Assembly (NCBI GenBank): GCA_963785585.1
Contig: CAWAVW010000004.1
Span: forward strand, 1,674,001-1,738,000
Direction of reading: 5' to 3'
Source of the DNA: Palsa-295 sp963785585
GTDB taxonomy: Bacteria > Acidobacteriota > Terriglobia > Acidiferrales > UBA7541
DNA length: 64,000 nt
The notes beneath the pieces are model-generated. The model had not been told where the DNA came from and searched no databases. It worked only from the letters and a program-made list of their open reading frames with translations. Position numbers and translations under genes: made by a program. Below are positions 43,794 to 52,184 of the stretch, piece by piece (position 1 is the first letter of the stretch; every line of letters starts with the position of its first letter).

Positions 43794-44339
43794 TTAGCTG
43801 GTGCTGATGTTCAGCGAGCGCAGGAAGCTGCCCTTGTCGCGATCGATCTTCTTTTGCAGTTGGAAAATCGCGTACAACAACGCCTCAGGCCGAGGCGGGC
43901 ACCCCGGCACATACACGTCGATAGGAATCACCTGATTCACGCCCTGCACCACGGCGTAATTGTTGAACACGCCGCCGGACGTAGCGCAAGCGCCCATCGA
44001 AATTGCCCACTTCGGCTCCGGCATTTGCGCGTAGAGCTGCTTGATCACCGGCGCCATCTTCACCGAAACGCGCCCGGCTATAATCATCAAATCCGACTGC
44101 CGCGGCGAACCGCGAAACACTTCCGCGCCAAACCGCGCAATGTCGTACCGCGAAGACGCCATCGACATCATTTCAATCGCGCAGCACGCCAGCCCAAACG
44201 ACATCGGCCAGATCGAACTCCTCCGCGCCCAGTTCACCACCTTGTCCAGCGACGCAAACAGAATTCCCTCATCCTTCAGAAAATTCGCGTCCTGTCCAGG
44301 CTGCTCCAGCGTTACGCCCTTCGCGAGTTCCACGGCCAT
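43794..44339 (-). CDS. nuoB: NADH-quinone oxidoreductase subunit B (orphan)
   Basis: NuoB is the complex I subunit that carries the terminal [4Fe-4S] cluster N2. The 181-residue product keeps all four ligands: the adjacent pair in FGLACCAIEMM, the Cys in SMGACATSGG and the one in YVPGCPPRPEALL. NARRSSIWPM, RFGAEVFRGSPRQSDLMI also match. No other nuo gene is nearby; both neighbours are unrelated. The ATG at 44339 is preferred over an upstream in-frame start. Intact motifs argue against a decaying remnant. Confidence 0.93.
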   Translation of the reverse strand: MAVELAKGVTLEQPGQDANFLKDEGILFASLDKVVNWARRSSIWPMSFGLACCAIEMMSMASSRYDIARFGAEVFRGSPRQSDLMIIAGRVSVKMAPVIKQLYAQMPEPKWAISMGACATSGGVFNNYAVVQGVNQVIPIDVYVPGCPPRPEALLYAIFQLQKKIDRDKGSFLRSLNISTS

Positions 44340-44440
44340 GGTTGGTGAGTACTCCTGCCCTACATTTTGCCCTGCTGCAACGCAGATTGCAATGCGCGGA
44401 TTTTGGGTGTGCTCGCACACCGCTTACAACGCCAAATCAG

Positions 44441-44573
44441 AAAAGCGAGAACATCAACACAGGGGACACAGTGGGCACACAGAAAAACGACGAGGGCACG
44501 AAGACAGCGCCTGCGCCAAGTCTCCGTGACCTCGCTTTGGCCCTTCTCCGTGACCTCTGTGTTTCAATCTTTG
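44441..44573. repeat. CACAGAG-family dispersed repeat, copy 7 (both arms)
   Basis: Left arm GCGAGAACATCAACACAGGG at 44445; right arm CTCCGTGACCTCTGTGTTTC, then AATCTTTG, ending 44573. It fills the gap between the FKBP gene end and the nuoB start, so it would be transcribed with nuoB or lie at its promoter. Confidence 0.7.
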
Positions 44574-44622
44574 AAGCCGCCCGCGCCACGATCGATCGAA
44601 GCGCCACATAACCCGACCGTCG

Positions 44623-45489
44623 TCACTTCCCCTTGATCGAAACCAGCTCCACCTCAAAAATCAGCGTCGAATTCGGCCCGATATCTCCGCCCGCGCCGCT
44701 CGCCCCATACGCCATGTCCGAAGGAATGAAAAGCTGCCACTTCGATCCCACCGGCATCAATTGCAACGCTTCCGTCCAACCCTTAATCACCCCGCTCACC
44801 GGAAACGTCGCCGGCCCGCCGTGCTTCTCCGACGCATCGAATTCCTTGCCGTCGATCAACGTGCCGCGATAGTTGCAAACCACCGTATCCGACGCCGTTG
44901 GCTTCGGCCCGTCGCCCTGCTTCAAAATCTTGTACTGCAAGCCGCTCGGCAGCGTCACCACACCTTCCTTGGTCTTGTTCGCCGCCAAAAATGCTTCTCC
45001 CGCCGTCTTGTTCGCGCTTCCAGCCACTTGGTTGCTCGCCTCCCGTTTGGATTTCAAATCCGCCTGCAGCGCGGTCATGGCTGCCTTCATTTCATCGTCC
45101 GTCATCGAAGACTTCGCGCCCGTCAACGCATCCCGCAATCCCCGCAACAGCACCGCGTTGTTTACGTCCACATTGTCGCGCTTCAAGTTTGTCGCCAGGC
45201 CCTTGCCGACGTTTTGCCCAATCGCGTAACTCGCCTTGTCCTTCTGGGTCTTCAGCACAAGCGGCGCGGATGCCGTCGCGGTGTGCCTGGCGGTCGTGCC
45301 GCCCGTGGAAGCCTGTCCGGTTTTCGCCGACCCGGACGTTGCCGGCTTTGCCGCCTGTGCCGTCGCGGTTGTTGCCGGAGCGGTTGTTGCCGGAGCGGAG
45401 GTCGCAGGAGTCTGCTGCGCGCTCAGCGTGCCCGCCGTGAAAAATACCAATGCACAAATCATCGCAATCGTTTTCGTTTGAGTTTTCAT
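44623..45489 (-). CDS. Secreted FKBP-type peptidyl-prolyl isomerase
   Basis: A 288-residue periplasmic isomerase like FkpA/Mip. Signal peptide MKTQTKTIAMICALVFFTAG...AQQ; a Thr/Ala/Pro low-complexity linker (residues 26-75); the dimerisation domain from KDKASYAIGQNVGKGLATNL; and the FKBP domain from SGLQYKILKQGDG to the end with YRGTLIDGKEFDAS, VSGVIKGWTEALQLMPVGSK and TLIFEVELVSIKGK. Folding helper for exported proteins. Confidence 0.93.
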   Translation of the reverse strand: MKTQTKTIAMICALVFFTAGTLSAQQTPATSAPATTAPATTATAQAAKPATSGSAKTGQASTGGTTARHTATASAPLVLKTQKDKASYAIGQNVGKGLATNLKRDNVDVNNAVLLRGLRDALTGAKSSMTDDEMKAAMTALQADLKSKREASNQVAGSANKTAGEAFLAANKTKEGVVTLPSGLQYKILKQGDGPKPTASDTVVCNYRGTLIDGKEFDASEKHGGPATFPVSGVIKGWTEALQLMPVGSKWQLFIPSDMAYGASGAGGDIGPNSTLIFEVELVSIKGK

Positions 45490-45545
45490 GGATTTAGTTT
45501 CGCATTGCTTCGCGGAATTGGCAAAGTCTGCCCACCGAATCCCGG

Positions 45546-46262
45546 CTAGCACCGGATCGTCTTTCGCTTCTTACCCGCCTTTCCGGCCTTCTCGATTTTC
45601 TCGATCTGCTCGAGCGCTGACCGCACCACGCAAGCCGTGTCGCCCATATCCACCGTCACTTCCCCGATCTTGGTTGCCGCAGCCTTGGCTTGCTTCCCGA
45701 GCGGCTTCACGTACGTGCCTACGGCGATCACGAAGTTATTCATCGTGTAGCGAACGCGATTTGGCGCGCTGTGAATCCCCTTCACAATCGTTGCCAGCAG
45801 CCCTTCAATTTCCTTCAAGTCGAGTTCCGCGTCCGGCTTCGTTGCCAGCAATCCCGAATACGTGCACCATCCCCCGCTGGCCACAAATTCCTTCGTCGAT
45901 TGAATCCACTGCATCGCCAGCGCGCGCCCGTCCGCATTCTCCACCGCCACCCACGGCACCGTGTATTCGGCGATCATCTGCAAATTTCCGCTGCCCTCCG
46001 CCCAGGCGTTCAATTCTTTCTTCGACATTTTTGTGCCGTCAGCCACCATCCCGGCCAAATACATCGCGTCCAGATTCTGCGTGCCATACAGCTCGCACGC
46101 CAGCGCCTGCTGCCCCTTGATCGTCTTCGCGATCGCTTTCAGATCGGCAATGCTCACCCCATACACGTTGCCCGTCGCCATCCCGTGCCGCGCATACATC
46201 GCCCGCATCTTCTCGCTGCCCTTCTTCTTCAGCTCCGCCATCACCGACGCCGTAGTAGCCAT
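45546..46262 (-). CDS. DNA alkylation repair enzyme (AlkD-like)
   Basis: A 238-residue all-helical HEAT-like protein. The features YGVSIADLKAIAKTIKGQQAL, NLDAMYLAGMVADG and the AEYTVPWVAVENADGRAL segment match the AlkD/AlkC group of DNA glycosylases, which remove bulky N3/N7 alkylpurines. It begins 57 bases upstream of the FKBP start on the same strand. Catalytic detail (Trp/Asp) cannot be fixed from sequence reading alone. Confidence 0.8.
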   Translation of the reverse strand: MATTASVMAELKKKGSEKMRAMYARHGMATGNVYGVSIADLKAIAKTIKGQQALACELYGTQNLDAMYLAGMVADGTKMSKKELNAWAEGSGNLQMIAEYTVPWVAVENADGRALAMQWIQSTKEFVASGGWCTYSGLLATKPDAELDLKEIEGLLATIVKGIHSAPNRVRYTMNNFVIAVGTYVKPLGKQAKAAATKIGEVTVDMGDTACVVRSALEQIEKIEKAGKAGKKRKTIRC

Positions 46263-46351
46263 AACCCCCTGCTCCCGGAACTTCGCTCCGGATTGTCACC
46301 GTCCCACAATTTCTATCGCAGCGTCACCTCAGCTCTTGGCAGCCCTCGTGG

Positions 46352-46396
46352 CACAGACGCTCGCGTCTGTGTGCACTCCATTTTCAATGGAGTGCA
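46352..46396. repeat. Two adjacent perfect hairpins
   Basis: CACAGACG-CTCG-CGTCTGTG (8-bp stem, 46352-46371) is followed at once by TGCACTCCAT-TTTCA-ATGGAGTGCA (10-bp stem, 46372-46396). The first resembles a REP stem (AGACAC/GTGTCT) with one covarying pair. No U-run follows, so it is not a classical terminator. It is in the 440-base gap 46263-46704, otherwise filled by the repeat at 46503. Confidence 0.7.
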
Positions 46397-46502
46397 GGTT
46401 GAGCCATTTCCCGCGCTTGCCCGGACCCGGCGCGCCGGAAATCGCTCGACCACGACCAACCCCCGGGATCGGTCCCGCGTCCCGCCTTAACCGGATTCCG
46501 GA

Positions 46503-46683
46503 TGGTGTGCCAGACCGTCGCTGACAAATTTTCGATCTGCGACGACGCTCATAAACGCCGAGAACATCCACACAGCAGACACAGAGCACCCAGCGAAAAA
46601 GTTGAGCCTGCGGAATCAGCCCGTTAACAAACTCTCAGCGCCCTCAAGCCTTTCTCCGTGCCCTCCGTGTTTCAATCTTTGCA
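46503..46683. repeat. CACAGAG-family dispersed repeat, copy 8 (both arms plus REP-like leader)
   Basis: The leader GTGTGCCAGACCGTCGCTGA matches the one at 38269; the left arm is GCCGAGAACATCCACACAGC at 46557 region, and the right arm CTCCGTGCCCTCCGTGTTTC with AATCTTTG ends at 46681. Middle about 60 bases unique. Confidence 0.7.
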
Positions 46684-46704
46684 TTTAGCACGAAGGCGCC
46701 CGCT

Positions 46705-48354
46705 CTACGCACTCAAATCCGCCGTCGCCAAAAACCTCGGCGCTCGCCGCGCCTTCGTGGCCTGCTCAAATGCATACGCCAGCTTGATCAGCGTCGGCTC
46801 GCTCCACGCTCGTCCGAAAAACGAAATCCCCACCGGCAGCCCAAACACCAATCCCGCCGGCACACTGACGCTCGGATATCCCGCCATCGCTGCCGCACTC
46901 GACGAGCCGCCGCTCGCGTTGTCGCCGTTCACCAGGTCCGTCACCCACGCCGGCCCGCCCGTCGGCGCCACCAGCGCATCCAGGTTCCCTTTGTTCATCG
47001 TCGCGTCGATTCCATCCGCCCGCGCGATCTGCTGCAAATCCTTGATCGCATCCACATACTCCGGACTCGTCAGCGGCCCCTTCGCTTGCGCCGCCAGAAA
47101 CGTTTCTTGTCCGAAGTACGGCATTTCTTTCGCGCGATTCTTTTCGTTGAACTCGATCACTTCCTGCAAACTCTTCACCGGCGCGTCCGGCCCCAGTCGC
47201 GCGAGATACGCTTTTAAGTCCGCCTTCAACTCGTACAGAAAAATCGTAAACTCCAGGTTTCCGCCCTTTCCAAACGTGGCGATCTCCGCGGGATCGATCA
47301 GAATCGCGCCCTCTTGTTTCATCGCGTCGAGTGCCGATTCCATCACCCGGTCCACCGCATCGTTGAATCCGAAATACTTGCGCACCACGCCGATCCGCGC
47401 GCCGCGCAATCCGCCCGCATCCAAAAATGGCGTGTAGTCGCTGAACGATTTTCCGGCGCTCGCCGCCGTCGCGCGATCGTCCGCATCGACGCCCGTCAAC
47501 GCCCCGAGCAAGATCGCCGCATCCCGCACCGTTCGGCACATCGGCCCCGCGCTGTCTTGCGTATGCGAGATCGGAATTATCCCCGACCGGCTTATCAGCC
47601 CAACCGTCGGCTTGATACCCACCAGGCCATTCGCCGACGAGGGACACACGATCGAGCCATCGGTCTCCGTGCCCAGCGACCCCGCACAAAGATTCGCCGA
47701 TGTGCCCGCCCCCGAACCCGAGCTCGACCCGCACGGATTTCGATCGAGCGCGTACGGATTTTTCGTCAGCCCTCCGCGGCCGCTCCATCCGCTGGTCGAA
47801 TGGTTCGAGCGGATATTCGCCCACTCGCTCGGATTCGTTTTTCCCAGAATCACCGCCCCCGCCGCCCGCAGTTTCTGCGCCACGAACGAATCCTTCGGCG
47901 GTTTCGCGCCCACCAGCGCCAGCGACCCCGCCGTGGTCATCATTCGGTCCGCCGTATCGATGTTGTCCTTCACCAGGATCGGAATGCCGTGCAGCGGCCC
48001 TCGCACCCGCCCATTCTTCCGCTCCGCGTCCATCTCCGTTGCGATTTTCTCCGCGTCCGGATTTACTTCGATGACGCTGTTAATCGCCGGACCGTTTTTG
48101 TCCACCGCCTCGATCCGCGCCAGGTACTTTTCCGTGATCTCCGCCGAAGTGTTCTTGCCGGACTTCATTCCCTCTTGCAATTCGCCGATCGTCACTTCCT
48201 CCAGCTCGAATGCACGAACCTCTGCGCCTCGTGGAAACGCGGCGGTACCCTCCGATCGCAAGGTCACGCTTGCGCCCAGCGCCGCCGCGCCCAGCTTTAG
48301 AAAATCCCGCCGCCCATCGCCTTTCCGTGTCGCCACACATTCCTCCGAACCCAA
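46705..48354 (-). CDS. Tat-exported amidase (amidase signature family)
   Basis: A 549-residue amidase with a twin-arginine signal (GRRDFLKLGAAALGA). The amidase signature is complete: lysine in GIPILVKDNIDTADR, GSSSGSGAGTSANLCAGSLG for the cis- and nucleophile serines, and TETDGSIVCPSSANG. Ser-cisSer-Lys enzymes hydrolyse amides of many kinds; substrate unknown. Export hints at scavenging of peptide amides or cell-wall fragments. Confidence 0.92.
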   Translation of the reverse strand: MGSEECVATRKGDGRRDFLKLGAAALGASVTLRSEGTAAFPRGAEVRAFELEEVTIGELQEGMKSGKNTSAEITEKYLARIEAVDKNGPAINSVIEVNPDAEKIATEMDAERKNGRVRGPLHGIPILVKDNIDTADRMMTTAGSLALVGAKPPKDSFVAQKLRAAGAVILGKTNPSEWANIRSNHSTSGWSGRGGLTKNPYALDRNPCGSSSGSGAGTSANLCAGSLGTETDGSIVCPSSANGLVGIKPTVGLISRSGIIPISHTQDSAGPMCRTVRDAAILLGALTGVDADDRATAASAGKSFSDYTPFLDAGGLRGARIGVVRKYFGFNDAVDRVMESALDAMKQEGAILIDPAEIATFGKGGNLEFTIFLYELKADLKAYLARLGPDAPVKSLQEVIEFNEKNRAKEMPYFGQETFLAAQAKGPLTSPEYVDAIKDLQQIARADGIDATMNKGNLDALVAPTGGPAWVTDLVNGDNASGGSSSAAAMAGYPSVSVPAGLVFGLPVGISFFGRAWSEPTLIKLAYAFEQATKARRAPRFLATADLSA

Positions 48355-48370
48355 AAGAACGCCCTTCCGC

Positions 48371-48826
48371 CTACTTCACCGTAATCGTCAAATCCGCCGA
48401 TTTCGAATTTCCCGCTTCATCCTCGGCCGTAAACGTGTATTTCGTCGTCTTCTTCGGCGCGATCTGCAGGCACCGGGTCGCCGCCGGCCAAACATTTCCG
48501 TCCGGAGGATCCAGCTTCACCGTCTTCGCGTTCGATACTCCATAGCATAGCGTCACTTGATCCCCGCGATGAATCAGTCCCGGCGAAGCATAAAACGCCA
48601 GTATCTTAAAATCGCTTCCTCCCAGCGCGTCCACCGACTTCTCATCCGCCTCGCGTTGCTCCGCGGCCGCTTTTTCGGCGCGCTGCTGCACCAGCAGTTT
48701 GGTGTCCTGCGACCGCGTCCAAAATACGAATCCCGTGTAACCCAGCAACAGCACCACCACCCCGCCAAAACCGAGCCACAGATTGCGCAACGTTAGCTTC
48801 GGTTTTTGTTCCTCCGGCTCGGTCAT
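48371..48826 (-). CDS. Membrane-anchored hypothetical protein
   Basis: A 151-residue protein with one membrane helix (LWLGFGGVVVLLLGYTGFVF, about residues 16-35), a short charged coiled segment (VQQRAEKAAAEQREADEK) and a C-terminal Ig-like beta domain (ASPGLIHRGDQVTLCYGVSNAKTV..., TTKYTFTAEDEAGN). The domain resembles the Ig-like units in the OmpA/PEGA protein at 50284. Its ATG follows GGGGAGG. The gene starts 29 bases after the alcohol dehydrogenase stop. Confidence 0.72.
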   Translation of the reverse strand: MTEPEEQKPKLTLRNLWLGFGGVVVLLLGYTGFVFWTRSQDTKLLVQQRAEKAAAEQREADEKSVDALGGSDFKILAFYASPGLIHRGDQVTLCYGVSNAKTVKLDPPDGNVWPAATRCLQIAPKKTTKYTFTAEDEAGNSKSADLTITVK

Positions 48827-48854
48827 CGAAAAATCCTCCCCGCAAAATGCAAGC

Positions 48855-49886
48855 TCACGCCACGCGCAGTACAACCTTCCCAAACTGTTCCCGGTGCTCC
48901 AGCCTTCGATGTCCCTCGGCGCACTCTTTCAGCGGCAGCACCACGTCGATCACCGGCTTCAATTCTCCGCGCCGCAAAAGCTCCAGCGCCGGAAAAATTT
49001 CCGACTTGCTGCCCATAAACGATCCGAGCAGCGAAATCTGGCGCGTGAACAAATACCGGATGTCCAGTTTTCCATCGTGTCCGGCCGTCGCCCCGCACGT
49101 CACCAGTCTTCCGCCGGGCTCCAGGCTCCGAATGCTCTCCTCCCACGTCGCCTGTCCCACATGCTCGAACACCACCTGCACTCCGCGCCGGTTCGTCAAC
49201 CGCTTCACTTCGTCGGAAATTTTCTGCGTCGAATGATGAATCACTTCATCGGCGCCAAGTTCCTTCGCCTTCGCGAGTTTCGCGTCCGATCCCCCCGTCG
49301 CAATCACCCGCGCTCCCGACGCCTTGGCGATCTGAATCGCCGCACTCCCCACTCCGCTGCCCGCCGCCAGCACCAGCACCGTCTCGGAAGCGCGTAGCTG
49401 CGCTCGCGTGATCAACATATGCCACGCCGTCAGCGACACCAACGGAAACGCCGCCGCCTCTTCGAACGAGATTCCCTCCGGCATCGCCACGCAATTCACT
49501 GCCGGGGACTTTACGAACTCCGCGCACCCTCCATCCACGCCCTGGCCAAACAACGTGTACGCGCGGCAAAAATTGTCGGCCCCGGCCAGGCACTTCTCGC
49601 ATTGCCCGCACGAAATTCCAGGATTGAGCAGCACGCGATCCCCAACCTTCACGTTCGTCACCGCGTCGCCCTTCGCCGCCACTTCTCCCGCGATGTCGCT
49701 TCCCGGTATGTGCGGCATCGGCGTTTTCTGCCCCGGAATTCCGCGCCGGATCCAAAGATCCAGATGGTTCAGCGCACAGGCTCGTACCCGTACCAGCACG
49801 TCTCCCGCTCCGATTTTTGGTTCGGGAGCGTTCACATACTTCAAAACGCCCGCGTCGCCGTGCTCCGCGTACTGGATCGCTTTCAT
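48855..49886 (-). CDS. Zinc-type medium-chain alcohol dehydrogenase / quinone oxidoreductase
   Basis: A 343-residue MDR enzyme. The catalytic-domain start has ALNHLDLWIRRG; the structural zinc site is CGQCEKCLAGADNFC; Rossmann motif VLAAGSGVGSAAIQIAK precedes a cofactor strand ending GGSDAKLAKAKELG. It belongs to the zinc-binding quinone-reductase/ADH group, likely NADPH-dependent. Catalytic zinc ligands are partly replaced. Heads a short minus-strand transcription unit with the gene at 48371. Confidence 0.9.
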   Translation of the reverse strand: MKAIQYAEHGDAGVLKYVNAPEPKIGAGDVLVRVRACALNHLDLWIRRGIPGQKTPMPHIPGSDIAGEVAAKGDAVTNVKVGDRVLLNPGISCGQCEKCLAGADNFCRAYTLFGQGVDGGCAEFVKSPAVNCVAMPEGISFEEAAAFPLVSLTAWHMLITRAQLRASETVLVLAAGSGVGSAAIQIAKASGARVIATGGSDAKLAKAKELGADEVIHHSTQKISDEVKRLTNRRGVQVVFEHVGQATWEESIRSLEPGGRLVTCGATAGHDGKLDIRYLFTRQISLLGSFMGSKSEIFPALELLRRGELKPVIDVVLPLKECAEGHRRLEHREQFGKVVLRVA

Positions 49887-50166
49887 TTTCTCTAGCCTCT
49901 GGTCGCGACTGGATTAAATCACATTTTCAACCGCGAATCGGCAAACACTCTCTCGGTCCGGTCCCCTCCACTGGATCGCCCCTCGTGAACGACAGCCCCC
50001 TGCGTCCGCCGCAAAACTCTTCGCCACGCTTTTGCCTTTCGCTCCGGAAATCCCTCTCAGGTCTTTACCCGATTGCCATCCGTATCCACTCTGCTCACAC
50101 TGACGCCAGTAACGTTTATGCACTTGCAGCGTGTTGCGGCATCATGCGCTTTTTCTCTGAAAACCA

Positions 50167-50239
50167 TTGACACAAGTAGGCTTACGAAAGTAACGTGTGC
50201 ACTCCAAGCCTACGCTTTCCCGGGATAGGCACGGGAAAG
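50167..50239 (+). promoter_or_regulatory. Promoter-like site and paired stem-loops upstream of the OmpA/PEGA gene
   Basis: TTGACA at 50167 is followed after 18 bases by TAACGT, a possible -35/-10 pair. GTAGGCTT (50177-50184) and AAGCCTAC (50206-50213) are perfect inverse arms across it, and CTTTCCCG/CGGGAAAG (50215-50222, 50232-50239) form a second stem in the likely 5' leader. The gap 49887-50283 contains no gene; the upper part 49920-50150 shows nothing recognisable. Confidence 0.45.
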
Positions 50240-50283
50240 TGCTCAACAACTTCGCCTACGAGAAATTTTAGGAGATATAAAAG

Positions 50284-52002
50284 ATGCTACGAATCGGAAA
50301 GATCCTCACCCTCGCGATCGGACTCGCGATGTGCGCGCACGCCAGTTTCGCGCAAGACGGGAAGCTTAAACTGAAGGTCACCCCGCCTCAGGGCTACCTG
50401 TTTGTGGACGGAAAGGCCATTAAGGAAGGCAGCCACACCATTTCCCTTCCGGCCGGTACCCACACCGTAGTCGTCGTGAACTACGGATACAAGATTTCTT
50501 CCCAGAGCGTCACCATTACCGCTGGGAAGACGACCGACCTCGCCGTGAACCTCGAAGCCTACGGCGAGAAAGTTCCCGGCCCCTACGGCGACATCCTGGT
50601 CGAATTCAAGCCGCAGGGTAAGGCCGCTGTCCTCCTGAACGGCAAGAAGGTTGATTATTTTGTCGGCAACGTGGACGAATTCAACCACGATTGGTGGTGG
50701 CACCAGAATCTGCTGGTTCAGCCCGGCACCCACACCGTCACCATCATGCGCGATGACAAAGAACTCTATTCCGGTTCCGTAACTGTCGCCGCCAATCAGA
50801 AAGTCATCATTCACGTCACCAACAATGGCAAGGTCGAAACCAAGGCCTATCCGCGTGCCGAAGAACTCGCCAAGAAGGGTCCGCTGCCGCGCTTTACCGC
50901 TGGACTCGCTACCGCGCAGGTCGTAGTGGCTCCGCCGAAAATTACCGGCTTCTCCGCCACTCCGGCGCAGATCAACTGCGGACAGAACTCCAATCTGGCA
51001 TGGACCACGCAAGACGTCGTTGACACCTCGATCGACAACGGCGTAACCGCCGGCTCCGCCAATGGCAGCGCCTCGGTTTCACCGCACGCTACCACCAACT
51101 ACACGCTCACCGCGATGGGTCCGGGCGGAAAAGTTACCTCCAGCGCCAACCTCAACGTGAACACGAAAGTGGACGCGACCCTCACCGCGAATCCGACCGA
51201 GCTGCACTACCGTAAGATCGGCGACAAAGTCGTCACCGACGACAACGGCACTCTCACCTGGACCACCTCGAACGCCGACTCCACAACGATCGATCCGATC
51301 GGCAAAGTGGATCTCAACGGCTCGCAGGCCATTAAGGCGGATCCTTCGAAGACCGACATCGGCCCCGTCGATGAGAACCGCAATTACGTCCTGCACGCCA
51401 CCAACGTTTGCGGCGGCTCGAGCGACCAGACCGCTGCCGTGCACGTTACCGGCTCGATCGAACCGATTCCGGTCGTCGTTCTTCAGAGCATCTACTACCC
51501 GACGGATTATCCAGACAAGCGGAACCCGCAGGTCGGTCTCGTGAAGAGCCAACAGCTCGAACTCGCGACCCTCGCCAGCGGCTTCAAGAAGTATCTGGAA
51601 TACGACGGCGACGCCAAGCTCTCCATCGAAGCCTACGCCGACGTTCGCGGCTCCAAGTCCTTCAACCAGGACCTCAGCGAGCGCCGCGTCGAACGCATCA
51701 AGCAGTACCTCGTGGACCAGGGCATTTCCGCCGACAAGATCCAGACCGCCGCTTACGGCAAGGATCGCTTGCTCGACAAGAAAGAAGTCAAGGACCTGGA
51801 AGACACCAACCCGAACAAGGCTCCGAAGGCCCGCGAAAAGAATCTGACGGGCAATTGGTACGCTTACAACCGCCGTGCGGATATCGTTCTTCTGCCCTCC
51901 GGCCAGAAATCAGCCAAGTTCTTCCCGAACAACGCTGACGACGCTGGCATCATCTGGCAGATCCCGAAGCCCGCGCTGAAGAAGGTCGAAGCCGCACAGT
52001 AA
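50284..52002 (+). CDS. OmpA-family outer-membrane protein with PEGA domains
   Basis: A 572-residue exported protein. Signal peptide MLRIGKILTLAIGLAMCAHASFA; two PEGA-like units (residues 24-100 and 103-185, with GYLFVDGKAIKEGSHTISLP and AVLLNGKKVDYFV); two Ig-like segments (residues 215-390); and a C-terminal OmpA peptidoglycan-binding domain with YADVRGSKSFNQDLSERRVE (about 455-480). It probably anchors the envelope to peptidoglycan. GGAGATATAAAAG stands before the ATG and a strong terminator follows. Codon use here (AAG, GAC, ACC) looks biased like a highly expressed gene. Confidence 0.88.
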   Translation: MLRIGKILTLAIGLAMCAHASFAQDGKLKLKVTPPQGYLFVDGKAIKEGSHTISLPAGTHTVVVVNYGYKISSQSVTITAGKTTDLAVNLEAYGEKVPGPYGDILVEFKPQGKAAVLLNGKKVDYFVGNVDEFNHDWWWHQNLLVQPGTHTVTIMRDDKELYSGSVTVAANQKVIIHVTNNGKVETKAYPRAEELAKKGPLPRFTAGLATAQVVVAPPKITGFSATPAQINCGQNSNLAWTTQDVVDTSIDNGVTAGSANGSASVSPHATTNYTLTAMGPGGKVTSSANLNVNTKVDATLTANPTELHYRKIGDKVVTDDNGTLTWTTSNADSTTIDPIGKVDLNGSQAIKADPSKTDIGPVDENRNYVLHATNVCGGSSDQTAAVHVTGSIEPIPVVVLQSIYYPTDYPDKRNPQVGLVKSQQLELATLASGFKKYLEYDGDAKLSIEAYADVRGSKSFNQDLSERRVERIKQYLVDQGISADKIQTAAYGKDRLLDKKEVKDLEDTNPNKAPKAREKNLTGNWYAYNRRADIVLLPSGQKSAKFFPNNADDAGIIWQIPKPALKKVEAAQ

Positions 52003-52044
52003 CGAAATCGCCTTCAGCGCAACCGCTGAAGCGCAACGCAATCG

Positions 52045-52083
52045 AAAAACGCCGGAGAGCAAAAACTCTCCGGCGTTTTTTTT
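52045..52083 (+). terminator. Rho-independent terminator of the OmpA/PEGA gene
   Basis: Perfect 9-bp stem GCCGGAGAG (52051-52059) / CTCTCCGGC (52066-52074), extended by A/T pairs, followed by GTTTTTTTT. The A-run before the stem makes it potentially bidirectional. Confidence 0.93.
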
Positions 52084-52184
52084 GCGCCCACACGTGTTGA
52101 CGCCCCGGCAACCACACGCCTGCCAATCTCAACAAGTCTTGGTAACGCAGCAATGTGGCCCGCTCCGCGCTAAACTATCCGTCG

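Noticed and set aside
46352..46396. Rho-independent terminator
   Set aside because: Two good stems but no U-run on either strand.
47314..48550. Two long plus-strand frames antisense to the amidase
   Set aside because: Arg/Pro/Ser-rich shadows of a complete Tat amidase gene.
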